Source: Rhizophagus clarus
Taxonomy: Eukaryota > Glomeromycota > Glomeromycetes > Glomerales > Glomeraceae
Assembly (NCBI GenBank): GCA_015698045.1
Contig: BLAL01000324.1
Span: forward strand, 580,501 to 644,500
DNA: 64,000 nt
Reading direction: 5' to 3'
The position numbers and the translations under genes were made by a program. The notes beneath the pieces are model-generated. The model did not search any database. It saw only the letters and a list, made by a program, of their open reading frames with translations, and was not told where the DNA came from. Of the stretch, positions 1-11,884 are shown in pieces (position 1 is the first letter of the stretch; every line of letters begins with the position of its first letter).

Positions 1-384
1 TAAAATGCATTTCTGATTTAATGATTTTCATCTGTAATAAGTTGATCGACGATAACTCGGGTCAAATTCATAAGTTCTGAACCAGAGTTACGATAATGGT
101 ACACCGTACACGTGACAAATCCACAACATTTTCGTATAATTTGATGGGCTTTGGTGATTTGGTCTGACTGACTGAGTTATTGTTAAGTAAATATATCGAG
201 AAATCAAAATCCATCCAAAATATTCAAAGTAAAAGTATAAATGTGAAAATAAAAAGAGATTTTTTTTTTTATTATTAATGAATAAAAGAAACTAATCCAA
301 AAACGTATTATTTTTGGGCGCAAACTATATTATTTTAGGTATTTCATTATAAAAAAGTTAAATATTGTCGGAATTAGAATTATT

Positions 385-417
<33 letters not shown>

Positions 418-885
418 ATCGAAGAATCTCCAATCTTTCATTGATCATCTTTTAAGTAATAATATTATTTCAAATGAAAACAAAAAAAAAAAAAAAAAAA
501 GGCTTTGAAACAATTAGGAATTCCTGAGAAAAAAAATTTATAAACTACAAAAAAAAAAAAAAGAGATCTTCATCAGTCCATCACTTTAAAGACAAAGGGT
601 AATATTTTTTTATATTGTAGGTATTGTTCATTATGGGAATATTTAAAAAAGAAAACCCTATTTTTTTGTAAAAATGTTATTTTTTGCATAAAAAACATCT
701 GAAAATTATAGATTATAGAATCCTGTTTGGAATTGTTCAATGATCTGTAAATGCACGTGAAATATTATGGCACTACGTTCAATACACTTAAACAAATATA
801 GTATATTTATTATGAATTTCAACCTGAATATTAACAGGAAATTATCAGAACTGTGAATATATATTACTAGATTAAAAATCTGAAA
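1..885. other. AT-rich intergenic sequence, no gene seen
   Basis: The stretch holds several poly-A runs (about 385-415, 482-500, 548-563) and no convincing coding frame, splice pattern or RNA gene. Confidence 0.6.
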
Positions 886-1205
886 CGCCCGATTCTGTCT
901 TCAATCAAATAAATCTTTAATCAACTTTCTCTAATCAATAAATATCTGTCTCTTATCAAGTAAAAATACCTGTTTAATCAAAATAATTATTTGTCGCTAG
1001 TCAAATAAGTATCTTTCACTAATCAAGTAAATTATCTGTCTCAAATCAAGTAAAATACCTGTCTCTAATCAAACAAAATATCTGTTCTAATCGAACAATA
1101 TCTGTTTCCAATCACAAATATCTGTCGTTAAACTGTTAATCAAGTAAATATTTCGTTAATCATCGTTAATCGTCTAAAATATCTGCAATATCTGTCGTCA
1201 AATAT
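886..1205. repeat. degenerate minisatellite, TAATCAAGTAAAATATCTGTCT-type
   Basis: About a dozen imperfect units combine a TAATCAA block with a (A)ATATCTGTC block at roughly 25-35 bp spacing. The units diverge in both sequence and length, so this is an old array. No coding capacity is seen. The unit does not resemble the other arrays in this window. Confidence 0.6.
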
Positions 1206-2716
1206 TTTTACGCTCGTGTTACAAATAGAAAGAAACGTTACTTTCAATTTATCTGCAAAAAAATTCCCGAAATTAGAAAAAGTTAACTGTCTGTGCATTT
1301 AACAGATAACATGCAACATACCTTTTTTTGTATCACCGGAAAAAAAAAAATATTAGATTATGAGTTTTCACTCTTTGCGGAGATCGCGTATTCTATTTTT
1401 TTCATAGGTACTGTATATATACAATACATTGTTTTTTTATTAAATTTTTCATTTTTTTTTTTTTTCGATCGATTATCGAATCTGTTTTTTTCCTGTTACT
1501 TGATCTTATTCAATTTTCATCCAATCCTGCTTTTTAACATTTAACACTCAGGAAAATATGATCTATTAATGTCGACGTACAGAACTTGTGATTTAGAACC
1601 GATGGATTCTGTATAGAATAAATAGTGAGAATGAGATCGCCGTCAATTTTAACTTGCTAGCAAACTAATTTTGACCGGAATTAATATAACTTCAGGTTAA
1701 CTATATCACGTGGCTACACTGCACTTTTGATATCATACCTCACTCGTATTTGGCGCATTTGATGGAATTCTATCGTTTACCAAAATATTTCTCGTTAATT
1801 AATAACGCTCAGGAAATAAACAGATGAGTTTTCACGTGATCAATAAGACCAATTTGTTGTTCGAGTAACGATGGAAGAAACAAATTAAAAAAGGACAGTA
1901 TATTAAAGAAGAGAAATTGATCCGAATATAAAAGAACTTTAGAAGTTTTAAACCGACGGAATTTGAAATTCATATGAATAATTGTAATTTGTATGAATAG
2001 TTCAGTTACCTTTTCTTTCATGATAGGTTTTAACTTTCTGCGATTCAGCTGTATACCTTTCTATCATAAGTTTGATCTCATTGTTCGCATCTATTTCTTG
2101 CGTATTACGCTGGTAAAATGACCAGAAATGAAAAATTTTAAACTTTTGTTATAATATATAGTATAAAAATTTTGGAATTTGAATAACCGCAGTAAAAAAT
2201 TTTTTTATAAATCACATGATAACTAACATACTATGAAAAATTTTTTTTTTTTCTTTCGCAAAATTTTTTCTTTAAACACGCGTGATCATGCACGATTTAA
2301 CTCAAACAATAACTAGTTTTTCCGAATTTCTGACTATCATGTTTTATCAAAAAGTATTTAAATCATTTAAAATTTTCATTAAGATCACCAATGAGTTAAA
2401 AAAAAACAATCTATAGATAAAACAAGTCTGTAGACAAAAGTGGACGGACATACAGTAAATGTGTCATCATGTATGCCATGTGTGTCATAATGATTTACTA
2501 TGCAGATTTAAATAGTTTAGTAACATTTAATAACGCGTTTTATATTTATTCATTACAGTAACACGTGTTAAGTTTGTCATCACACAATATTGTGTTCTAA
2601 AAGTTTGAGCTTATTTTTTTAAAACAAAATTTCTCACTTATCTATTTCATTTTATTCCGTTATTTATTTATTTATTTTTTTTAACATTGAAAATTACTTC
2701 TTAACGTTACATAAAA
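1206..2716. other. intergenic sequence upstream of the DUF7918-like gene
   Basis: Short open frames of 70-83 codons occur here, but they are Phe/Ile/Lys-rich products of AT-rich sequence without recognisable domains or splice context. Nothing else was identified. Confidence 0.5.
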
Positions 2717-3794
2717 ATGATTTATTCCGGATTTTCTTTACAAATATTAGTAAACAACAAACCATTAAAAGAATGTGACGAACATGTTAATAAAAGAATC
2801 GTATGTTTATATATATATATATATATTTTCAAAAGAAAATTATGATCCTTTTTTAATATCGCTTAATTTTGAATATTTTAACTTAAAACAATAACAATAG
2901 GTGACTACGGGACCTTCATATGTACTCGATGAAAAAACTGGACGAAAAATTAAAAGGTATATACGATATTTCATGATTTAAAAGAATACAAATTATTTCA
3001 TCTTCTTTCAATATAATAATTTTACTTTTGGAACTTTTGATTTTTGATGTAGCGATAAAACATTTTACGCAGCTGTTGAAGAACTTGGAACAAATTACGT
3101 TGTACAGTTCGGCGCTTCATCTAATCACTTTTCATCATCATCTTGTACAACACTTAAAGCGAAGTTATTTATTGATGGAAAATGGGATCATACTTGTAAA
3201 CAAATTCAAAAAGCTACATTAAAATCAAGAAAAGATGGGTTTTTTGATGAACAACGACAAAAACATTTATTTAGATTTGATGTCACCAATTGGTTAGATG
3301 ATAATAAAGAAGATATAAAGAATAATATAAAGTATTCAGGTACAAGATCAATATATGGAGGAATTGGTGCTATCTCCGTTTATTTTTATGTAGCTGAAGA
3401 AGTTGAAAGATTAAATAATTATACCAAAAATAAAGTAGAGAAAGTACAAGTTCCTGAATCAACTGGAATTGGAATGGGAATAAAGATTTCTACGGGTTTT
3501 CAAAAAAGTCAAGATGTTAAAATGGTTTCGAATAAAATGCTCAAAAGTACTTCAACAATTCCAATAGCCGTTTTACATATTCATTATAGACCAGCATGTT
3601 GGTTACGTATAAGAAATATTCTTCTCGATTATATCCCATTGAAGATAGAAAAAAAAGTTATCGAAGGTGAATTTGAAGCTATTAAGACCGAGGAGAAAAA
3701 AATTAAAGTTAAAAGGGAGTTTAGTGAATTTTTTGAGACTGAAGAAAGTAAACAAGATGTTGAAAAGAAAATAAAAATTGAACATCAAATATGA
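2717..3794 (+). CDS. DUF7918-like protein, three exons
   Basis: The model is exons 2717-2800, 2901-2956 and 3053-3794, giving 293 residues. Donors are GTATGT and GTATAT and acceptors are AATAG and ATGTAG, and the frame is open across both joins. The start is the ATG opening MIYSGFSLQILVNN, and the next residues have the layout of the fungal DUF7918 family: a short N-terminal strand with a polar 'pL.EC' segment, a V..GPSYVLDEKTGRKI strand, a LFIDGKWDH strand near residue 90, a GGIGAISVYFYV strand near 155-170, and a late IAVLHIHYRPACWL segment near 215-230. The C-terminal ~55 residues are Lys/Glu-rich and probably disordered. The family's biochemical role is unknown. I assign it from memory of the motif order, so the family name is moderately sure and the exon model is quite sure. 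Confidence 0.78.
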
Positions 3795-4302
3795 ATATGA
3801 TTAAAAAAATTATAGAATGAAAACGGAGGGATCACATGTGAAAAAAAACTATTTAAAGAGGTTGTCAAAGAAGGTTGGAACGAGAAAAACTTGACTATTA
3901 ACTTATTTATTTTTCTGCTGAATTGTTCAAATGACACCTAATTTTTCTAATAGTAATAGTAATTAGTAATTGTTTTAAAATCGTCTTATCTTTGTATCGA
4001 GTATTAATTTAATACTGTACTCTGGTCTGCAAATCAAAGTGAATAATAATAGAAATAATGTGACTAATGTTACAAATTGCAATAAATTCTACCGAAATAT
4101 GATTATGTTTTTATGTTTGAAAAAATTAATATTTTAATATTCACCACCATGTAAGGAATAAATAAACTTTTAATTATTTTAATTATTCACTTCTCCAGCA
4201 TTGTTAATACGTCAGCGAGTCCTACTAAAAATTCTCAATATTAGTATGCTTGGAAAATTGCGCAACGATTCAATGTAAAACATGCCGCTGATCCATTTCA
4301 TA
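3795..4302. other. 3' flank of the DUF7918-like gene, no gene
   Basis: AT-rich sequence with AATAAA-like signals near 4158. No coding frame or repeat was recognised. Confidence 0.5.
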
Positions 4303-4311
4303 ATTAGTCAC

Positions 4312-4864
4312 CAATGATGGAATTGGACAATGTCCAATTGAAAAATATTTGAACAATTGGAATTGGACTAATTGGAAACGTCCACTCCAAGTCCAAATGT
4401 ATTTGGACACTAATGGAATTTGGAATAAGTCCACTTTGTCCAATATCTTTTTGGACTATGCCCAATTAACCATAGTCCAATTAATATCAGATTTTAAATT
4501 ACAGTAAATGTTAATTAATCATTTGCTTGTATTCTATGATTGACTTAAAATTTTTTTTTTGCTTTTCCATCATAATAACTTGTAAATAGCATTATTGATC
4601 CGCAATTCCGCATATAATAATAGATTAATAGTTCTTGATAAAAAGATGACAAATATGCTTTATGTATGGATTTTAAATCATAGTAGCAAATAACAAAAAA
4701 ATAATAAATATCAAAACAATAAATGTTACTATGATGTTTAAAAAAATTTGATTTAAATAAATCAAAAACAATTGGAACTGAAATGTAGGTCCAATAATGT
4801 TCAATAGTCCATTTAAATTTGGACTTGGAATGGACAAAGTCCATTTGTCCAAGAGGCCATCACT
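4312..4864. mobile_element. hAT-type MITE (non-autonomous)
   Basis: The element is bounded by a direct repeat ATTAGTCAC (4303-4311 and 4865-4873), which contains the 8-bp target duplication typical of hAT elements. The left end reads CAATGATGG followed by TTGGAC. The right end, read inward on the minus strand, is AGTGATGG followed by CTTGGAC, so the ends form imperfect inverted repeats. Both sub-terminal zones are packed with TTGGAC/GTCCAA motifs in both orientations. Two minus-strand frames of 99 and 66 codons inside are overlapping shadows and encode nothing recognisable, so the element looks non-autonomous. Confidence 0.68.
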
Positions 4865-4873
4865 ATTAGTCAC

Positions 4874-6940
4874 GATGTAAGGTTTTACAAATTAAATATA
4901 TATATCCTTAAACTTTCTCAAATCATTCTTTCTTTAAAAAAATTTTTACAGCTTCACAGAATGTAAAGGAACGGAAATTCTTCCTTTAAAAAAAAATTTT
5001 TTTTCACTTTACAGAATGTAATGGAACGTTGAAGGACAACTTGGATCCAAATTTCTTACAAAGTCAAAATAAGTTCGCTTACTAATACTATCGACTGCAC
5101 ATCGCGAAAGCAACTTGCGGGGATTTATAGAGGGCTGACCGAACGGCTTTAAAGGTCCTACTAGAAAGAAATAAGGCACAAAACAATACAACGTCAGAAA
5201 TCACGTGCAATGAATCACATGCAGACTGCGGTATTTACCTTGTGATATTGTCCATTCGCGCATTCTTTAAACTTCATTATTTAGCGCCAGGACTGTCCCG
5301 GTGACATTACATTAGGCATGTATTATATCCCTCAAATTGAGGGTAGTGGAATTGGCGTAATATTTATTACTTGTTAATTAAATTATAAACTCAGCCGAGA
5401 TATAATGTAATATTAAATAGAAATAGCAATAATTAAATAATAAAAAATATTAACGCATTTTATTTATGCTGCGCCATATTAAAAGATTTTATATTTAAAT
5501 AATATAAGGATATTAATAATAAAATAATAAAATAAAAATTGGGTTAATGGAAAGGATTTTTATTTTCCTCGATAATCGTAATGAATATTTATACATAGTT
5601 CAGAAATATTTAATGGAAGGAATGTTGGTCAGCAGGAGAATTGGTTTAAAAAAAATACTATACTACCAACCTACTACACCGATACCCGCCTTAAAATTTT
5701 AAACTTTGTTGCTGCGGCAATTTTAATATCATTTTTTTTTTAATGAATTTCTTAATGTGCAATAATAATCTTTTCACACTCTTATGGAAAAATCTTATTA
5801 AACCCATTTAAAAGTCGCGGCATAAAGTTGGACATTAGTTGATTTATTGTCAAATATTAAATTAGATTTTTTTTTAAAAGAGTAGCACATTTTCCTGCCC
5901 TTGTAGTTAAATTGAGTTATAATACCACAACACTGGCTTATTGTCCAAAAGAATTCATACACTTTGTCTGTAATTACTTTGGCTACTTTCTAAACTAATT
6001 CATAACTTTCGTCTCGAAAAGAAACGAAATAATATATATAAAGTGTGCGGTCTAAAAATGGGTCTAATATAACTTTAGTTTTAATTTTGACAAGTTGCAA
6101 TATTAATGTGGGTTGAGTAATCAAAAATTGATAATCAATTTATATAGATTCACAATTAATAAACCCAATTAATAAACCCAATGACAAAAACAAAAAACAA
6201 ATTTGGCTTATGATAGTTAACTATCTTCATCTTTCTGTTTCACTCCAAATAGATAAAGCACAATCGCGAAGAATCAATCAATGCAGCAGATTCTTTTGCT
6301 AAATCTGGTTGCGATAAATCATATTACGATTAATCAAAAAGTTATTCCTCAACAACTCATTTTTCTCATTTGAAAGCCATTAAAAATGACTAACAATAGA
6401 CGCTTCTCTTCCGTACAGTACGTCAGCAGAATTGTCACTAATACCATTCGTAATAACTCAAATTATGGGTTGAAATATTAAAAAAAACTAAAAACTTCAC
6501 TAATAATTTAATTAATCCGTCACTTCCATGATATATTTTTTTAATTTACTCATTGAAACAAATGGACACCTCTAGCATATTATGAAAAAATGTGTAGGTG
6601 TAATGATAATTAATTGAATTTTTTTACTTTATTTATATTATTATAAAAAAGAATTAAAATTAAATAATAATTATATACAGACCACAGTTGATGGTATTTT
6701 AGTAAAGTTAAAAATCAGCAGTATCAATTATTTTTTAAAAAAAAGTGATTTATTTAAATAATAAAAAATAATTAATATATGGTAATTAAAAATTTTATAC
6801 AAATTGGAATAGGTTTGCAGTCGATAATGACAATTCTCCAAATGAAGTACAATTTAGAGAATTCCAATAATTTATAACCAACAGTCCGATCCCTAGTTAG
6901 GATTTTTACATTATGTTAGCATATATCATAATCGAGTATG
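4874..6940. other. intergenic sequence, possible ancient coding remnant near 4990-5240
   Basis: A patch at about 5020-5240 is richer in G+C than its surroundings and could be an eroded exon, but no frame is convincing on either strand. A short perfect inverted repeat CCCTCAAATTGAGGG lies at about 5329-5343. The rest is AT-rich with no gene seen. Confidence 0.4.
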
Positions 6941-7185
6941 ACATAGAGATATGTGTCACTTCCACGGGTACCACGGCTTACCCTCCCATATGAGTCAGCT
7001 TGGGGACCACCTAGTGGCATCATAGTAGCTACGGCCTCGTGCACTAAGCAGATGACTACTAGCCAGTCAGCATATGGTGCGTACTACGAGCACATAAACC
7101 CCCATGTCATAACCCAAAAACAATGCACACCCGTAAACGCAAGTAGAACCATACGAAGGAAATACTCGCCTGTGTTATGATGAAG
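6941..7185. other. GC-richer island of unknown origin
   Basis: About 240 bp stand out by balanced base composition in an AT-rich surround. The plus strand is open for 75 codons, but the product has no recognisable motif. A fragment of a dispersed repeat or of a transferred or decayed gene is possible. Its family cannot be named from the sequence alone. Confidence 0.35.
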
Positions 7186-8515
7186 TATATAATAATTCTA
7201 AATAAACTCGCCACATTATTTGCTCACCCATGACTTTGGCGATCCGATTAGGTTTTTCCATATTTGACAAAATGAAATAACCGCCTACGTTTTTAAAAGT
7301 ATGCTACACATAGAAGGAAAGGAAAAGGAAAAATAAAAAATAATTAATAATCGAAAAGTAAAAAGAAATGATGAAAATACAAAATAAAATAAAAATAAAA
7401 TAACGAGATAAAGACAAAGGAGCAAACAGAAATTCTATAAGGATAAATAAAATAAGATAAATAAATAATAAGTTGCTCAGTCCAAAATATTCACGATAAT
7501 TAGTTATTTTTTCGCGTACGGGAATAATGAGAAAAAACAGGATATAAATAGTAAGTAATAATAAAATTTGTGCGATATGTCTTTGTATTTGTATCAAAAT
7601 TTTTATCAAAACCTTTTTTTTTTTAAGGGCGGGTTAATACATAAAAAAAAATAGGTCCTTATATATAATTTTATGTTGCACCAGCTTGATGTAATAGAGT
7701 AATAATTGATCCATGTGATGGTAAACTTAGTATTACCAACAAATCAAATGACTCTACTGTTATTTTGAGTCATAATAATTTTTTGAGTCACTATAATCAT
7801 AATTTTAGAATCCCGATAATATATAGCACTGTATATTTATTAATTTGCGCTCTTAAAAATCATAAAATCATATGCATCTACAATTTACTTGTAAAATAAA
7901 TGGACCGCTTACTATTGTTGGTGACTTAGAGTTGATTTATTTATCTACAGAATCACGCTATTAACCTAATTTGTAGAAATTTTTTTTACCAGAATTGAAT
8001 CATAGCAATTATTCATAAAAATTTTGGGTAAATTCTTTCTGCCAATAATTTTACCTTTACTAGTAGTTAAAACCCTGATATGGAAATACAAATAAAAATG
8101 TTACACTTCATTTTGTTATATACATGTAATACCAAGCCTAATATTTATTTATACTTTATACCAACAATACATACAGTATTACGCCGTATCTTACATATCT
8201 TTCAAAAGATAATTAAAAGAACAGAGAAATATGACGCTAGGTTATCCTAATTTCTTATACTCAACTATCTCTTGCTGTGATTATTATTGCACCTCTTGTC
8301 TCTTGGTAATCTGAGTTTAGTATAATGTTTTTTTTTTACCAGATTCATGCTTATTTACATTATTACGTATTATGCCAAGATCACACAACAGCCATTTCAT
8401 AAAAAAGCTGAATTAGAGTTAGGAGATGTATGATGGTGACCAAAGAGTCTTGATTCTGTGATTTTTGGAGCATTAAAGTTAAATAAAATTTAACATATGA
8501 AATGATGGAATTGAG
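7186..8515. other. intergenic sequence, no gene seen
   Basis: Only AT-rich sequence. A 101-codon minus frame at 7304-7609 is Ile/Leu/Phe-rich and arises from A/T bias. Confidence 0.5.
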
Positions 8516-8517
8516 TT

Positions 8518-8850
8518 ATGTTTTTATAACATGAATCTATTTATTGTCACATTGATAAGATTGTCAGGCTGAATCATTTGTTGCATGATATTATCTCCGC
8601 CGATTAAAATCATATCAGCATGATAAGTTAAAATTAGATATATATAGTTTGAAAGATATATCAAAGTGAATATGAAATATTAAGCAATGATTTTATAACT
8701 TGAATTTATTCATTGTCACATTTATAAGACTGTAAAACTGAATTATTTTGCCAAACATAGCTTAACTTTGCATGATATAGTATGGTAAGTTAAAATATTA
8801 AACAATATATATATAAATTAGAAGATACAGTAAAATTTTAAAACAATCTA
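8518..8850. repeat. tandem duplication of a ~170-bp block
   Basis: Two successive copies share the order TTTTATAAC-TGAATTTATT-CATTGTCACATT-ATAAGA-TGT, then CATGATAT and AAGTTAAAAT. The first runs about 8518-8690 and the second about 8690-8850. They have diverged by substitutions and small indels. No coding content. Confidence 0.6.
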
Positions 8851-9838
8851 CAATATGCACTAATATATAAAAGAACATATGTCGTTAGTTACTACGTTTG
8901 GATATCAACTGTAATCATAAGACTGATCTTATTTAACTAGAAGTTCTCTGTATAAATGGGTCACAGTTGTCTTATTCATGACATTAATTTTCTTTTCCGC
9001 AGTTGATATCCAGTATCTGTTGTATCTGTTATCCACTAATATTCTCCTCCGCAGTCTATATCTGATTTTTATTAAAGATTGACATGATTAGTACCACGTC
9101 TAAGATTTAATAATTAAAAAGAGTACAATAAAAAAATTCTGTTTTTATTCAGTTGATGTTGATTACATGTAGTATTATTTTAAATTTATTAATATTCGCA
9201 TAATAATTATTTATTATTTTGTTATCAATCATATACAACTCCCTGTTATGACTAAGTTAACTTGTGTATTAATAAAATAAATGTAAAAAAAGGAATAAGA
9301 CGAAAGAGTTGAGAATATGAAAGCCCGCCCCTTTTTATTAATTAGAAAGCTATGTGATTTTTTGAGAATGTGATTCCGTCGATTACATCTTTTGAGATAG
9401 TCAATTATTTTTGTATTACAAAATGCAAGGCTTTTCGTTTGTGTTAATTGTGTTAATTGTGTGTTAATTATCCGAACATATCAAGAGAACTAGGATTTTC
9501 TAGAATCAATTCATGGAACATTTTTTCAATAAAAATTACTAGTTTTATTTTTATTTTTTTTTAAAAAAAAAAAAACTCCAGATTTATATAATAAATTAAA
9601 TATCTTTAAGCACCTAGTTTGATGAAAATTATGAAAATCATATCGCGTATATTGTTCGTTTATTTTTCACAATGGTGATCAATTAATATATATTGAAAAT
9701 TTTATCAATTTTTTATTTTATTTATTAAAACTAAAAATTATTATTAATGATAACGACATGAAATGTTGCTGACTTAGCCAAGTTTTTTAAAAAAAACTTG
9801 TTGTCACCTGATCACCAGCGTTGAGGTGCAGCAACTTT
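8851..9838. other. intergenic sequence, no gene seen
   Basis: AT-rich sequence with a poly-A/T stretch near 9545-9575. No coding frame or transposon end was recognised. Confidence 0.5.
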
Positions 9839-9840
9839 GA

Positions 9841-10450
9841 TCAGGAAAAAGGAAAAGTGAAACGAGAGGGAAAGGGAAACGAAAGGGAAGGGAAAAACGA
9901 AAAGGAAAATGAAAACAAGAGGGAAAGGGGAAAAACGAAATGGAAAGGGGAAAAATGAAATGGAAAGGGGAAAAATGAAATGGAAGAGAAAACCGAGAAG
10001 GAAGAAAGGAAAAGGAAAAACGAAGGGAGAGGGGAAAAACGAAAGGGAAGGGGAAAACCGAAATGGAAAGGGGAAAACCGAAATGGAAAGGGGAAAAACG
10101 AAATGGAAGGGAAGGAAAAACCGAGAGGGAAGAAAGGGAAAGGGGAAAAACGAAAGGGAAAGGAGAAAATGTAGGGGAAAATGAAAACGAAATGGAAGGG
10201 GAGAAAGAAGGGGAGGGAAAAAACGAAAGGGGAGGGAAAAAACGAAAGAAGAAGGAAAAAACGAGAGGGGGGGGGAAAAACGAAAGGGGAGGGAAAAACG
10301 AAAGGGGGAAAAGCGAAAGGGGAGGGGAAAAAAGAGAGGAAAAGGAAAGGGGAAAACGAAAGGGAAGGGAAAAAAGAGATGGAAAGAAAAGGGGAAATGA
10401 AAATGAGAGGGAAAGGGAAAACGAGAGGAAAAACGAGAGGGAAAGAGAAA
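9841..10450. repeat. polypurine minisatellite (GGGAAAAACGAAA-type)
   Basis: About 600 bp of the plus strand are almost wholly purine, built from shuffled units such as GGAAAGGGGAAAAACGAAAT and GGAGGGAAAAAACGAAAG with a recurring ACGAAA core. The pyrimidine strand is open in all three frames and the purine strand partly, which gives long low-complexity Phe/Ser/Pro or Lys/Gly/Glu products. These are not genes. Such strand-asymmetric mirror-like sequence can adopt triplex structures. Confidence 0.85.
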
Positions 10451-10660
10451 GGAAATATTGAAGGAAAAGAAAGAAACACGAGCGCACGCACCCACCCACC
10501 CACCTAAAAAAAAGGAGAAAATGAAAAATAACGATAATAAAAAAAAAATCGGAAAGAAAAGAAGGAAATATCGAAGGGAGAGGAAGAAAAGAAATACGAG
10601 CGTACCCACCCACCCACCTAAAAAAAAAGAAAGCGAAAAAAAATAACGGAAATAAACGAA
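10451..10660. repeat. two tandem ~110-bp units with CCCACCCACCCACC runs
   Basis: Units starting at about 10451 and 10562 share AAGGAAATAT-GAAGG, ACGAGCG, CCCACCCACCCACCT and a following poly-A. The minus strand therefore carries GGTGGGTGGGTGGG twice, a near-canonical G-quadruplex motif (three GGG runs and one GG). The units adjoin the polypurine minisatellite. Confidence 0.7.
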
Positions 10661-11884
10661 TAAAATAAAATAAAATAAAAGACGAAAATACTAGATTAGA
10701 AGATTAGAGTGATTAGGGTAAATTGTTTTTACGTATACAAGGAGAAAGAAAAATAAAATAACGAAAAGATTAAGATAAATTATTTCTCTAACAAAATAAA
10801 AAAAAAAAAAAAAAATACAATTTTATGTTGTACAGGCTTTCAAACAAACAGAGAAATTAAAGTATAATTTTAAACCCAACTCATTAACAACGGACTTACA
10901 GGAATTTTTCAATATCACATGTATAAAGTATGACTCTACTCATCAGATTGGTATTCCGCGCCACTTTCACGTTTAAAAAAGTATGAGTGATTTTTTTATG
11001 ACTCATATGATGTTATTATATTAAAAGATTAATTAAAAAGATGCCTTATTTTGTTGCACACGAAAAAAGATTTTGAAATTACATAAGCTAAGCCGAAGCA
11101 CTGCCGAAACAGCCAAAAAGTGTCATCGGGATCGGATCATTAAAAATTATCCGCTTTACTTTACATATAAAAGTTTTTTGTACTACTATGTAAATAATAG
11201 AGCACTAAATTATTAAATTTATTTTAATGAAAACGCGTTAAATTATATTAATTTGGCTTGGGCGTGTCATATAACGATTGAATGAGTCAAATTGGACACC
11301 ACATCAGTATCACATGACTCACATCTAAAATTACTTTTGTACAATTAAATCAATCCCAATTTTTTTTTTTTTTTTTTTTTTTTTTTATTGGTAAATGCAT
11401 ATTTTTATTGTTATGAATGTGAGAGAACATACAACGAAATAAACATATACATTAATGAGAGAACTGATTCACTAGTATATACCAATTTACAGATTTAACG
11501 AAAAATCTTACAAAATAAAATTTCAAAAAAATAAACAAAAGTTCTATACTATACTAAACTATAACAACTTCACAAAATGAAAAATATGACAGCCGAGTGC
11601 AAATTTTGTACAATGAATTTATCGTACACGCTATTTATGCATATCACACCTCCCAAAATGATTCAAAAAACTTCTGTTAAGAATTAATACTATATAAAGC
11701 AGAAAATTATACATGTTCGTCTAGCTATTTGTGTAAGAAAAACACGATCATCATAAAAAACTTATCAGCTAATCGCTATATAACCTGCTAACCTACTTAA
11801 AGTAAAATCTCACAGAGCCGGCTTTATTCTTCATGTTGGTCTCCGCTATCACTTCATCAGATTCTTTGGAAGCTCGTTGGCGAT
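10661..11884. other. intergenic sequence, no gene seen
   Basis: Contains a poly-T run at about 11360-11386 and scattered AT-rich sequence. No gene recognised. Confidence 0.5.

Noticed and set aside
3028-3222. 64-codon plus frame
   Set aside because: It overlaps the third exon of the DUF7918-like gene in another frame and runs across the intron acceptor.
4545-4873. Two overlapping minus frames in the hAT-type MITE
   Set aside because: Aromatic/Ile-rich frames without motifs, running into the terminal repeats of the element.
9804-10613. Very long minus frames (up to 269 codons) and several plus frames in the polypurine tract
   Set aside because: All are low-complexity Phe/Ser/Pro or Lys/Gly/Glu translations of a minisatellite, open in several frames at once, with no domain.
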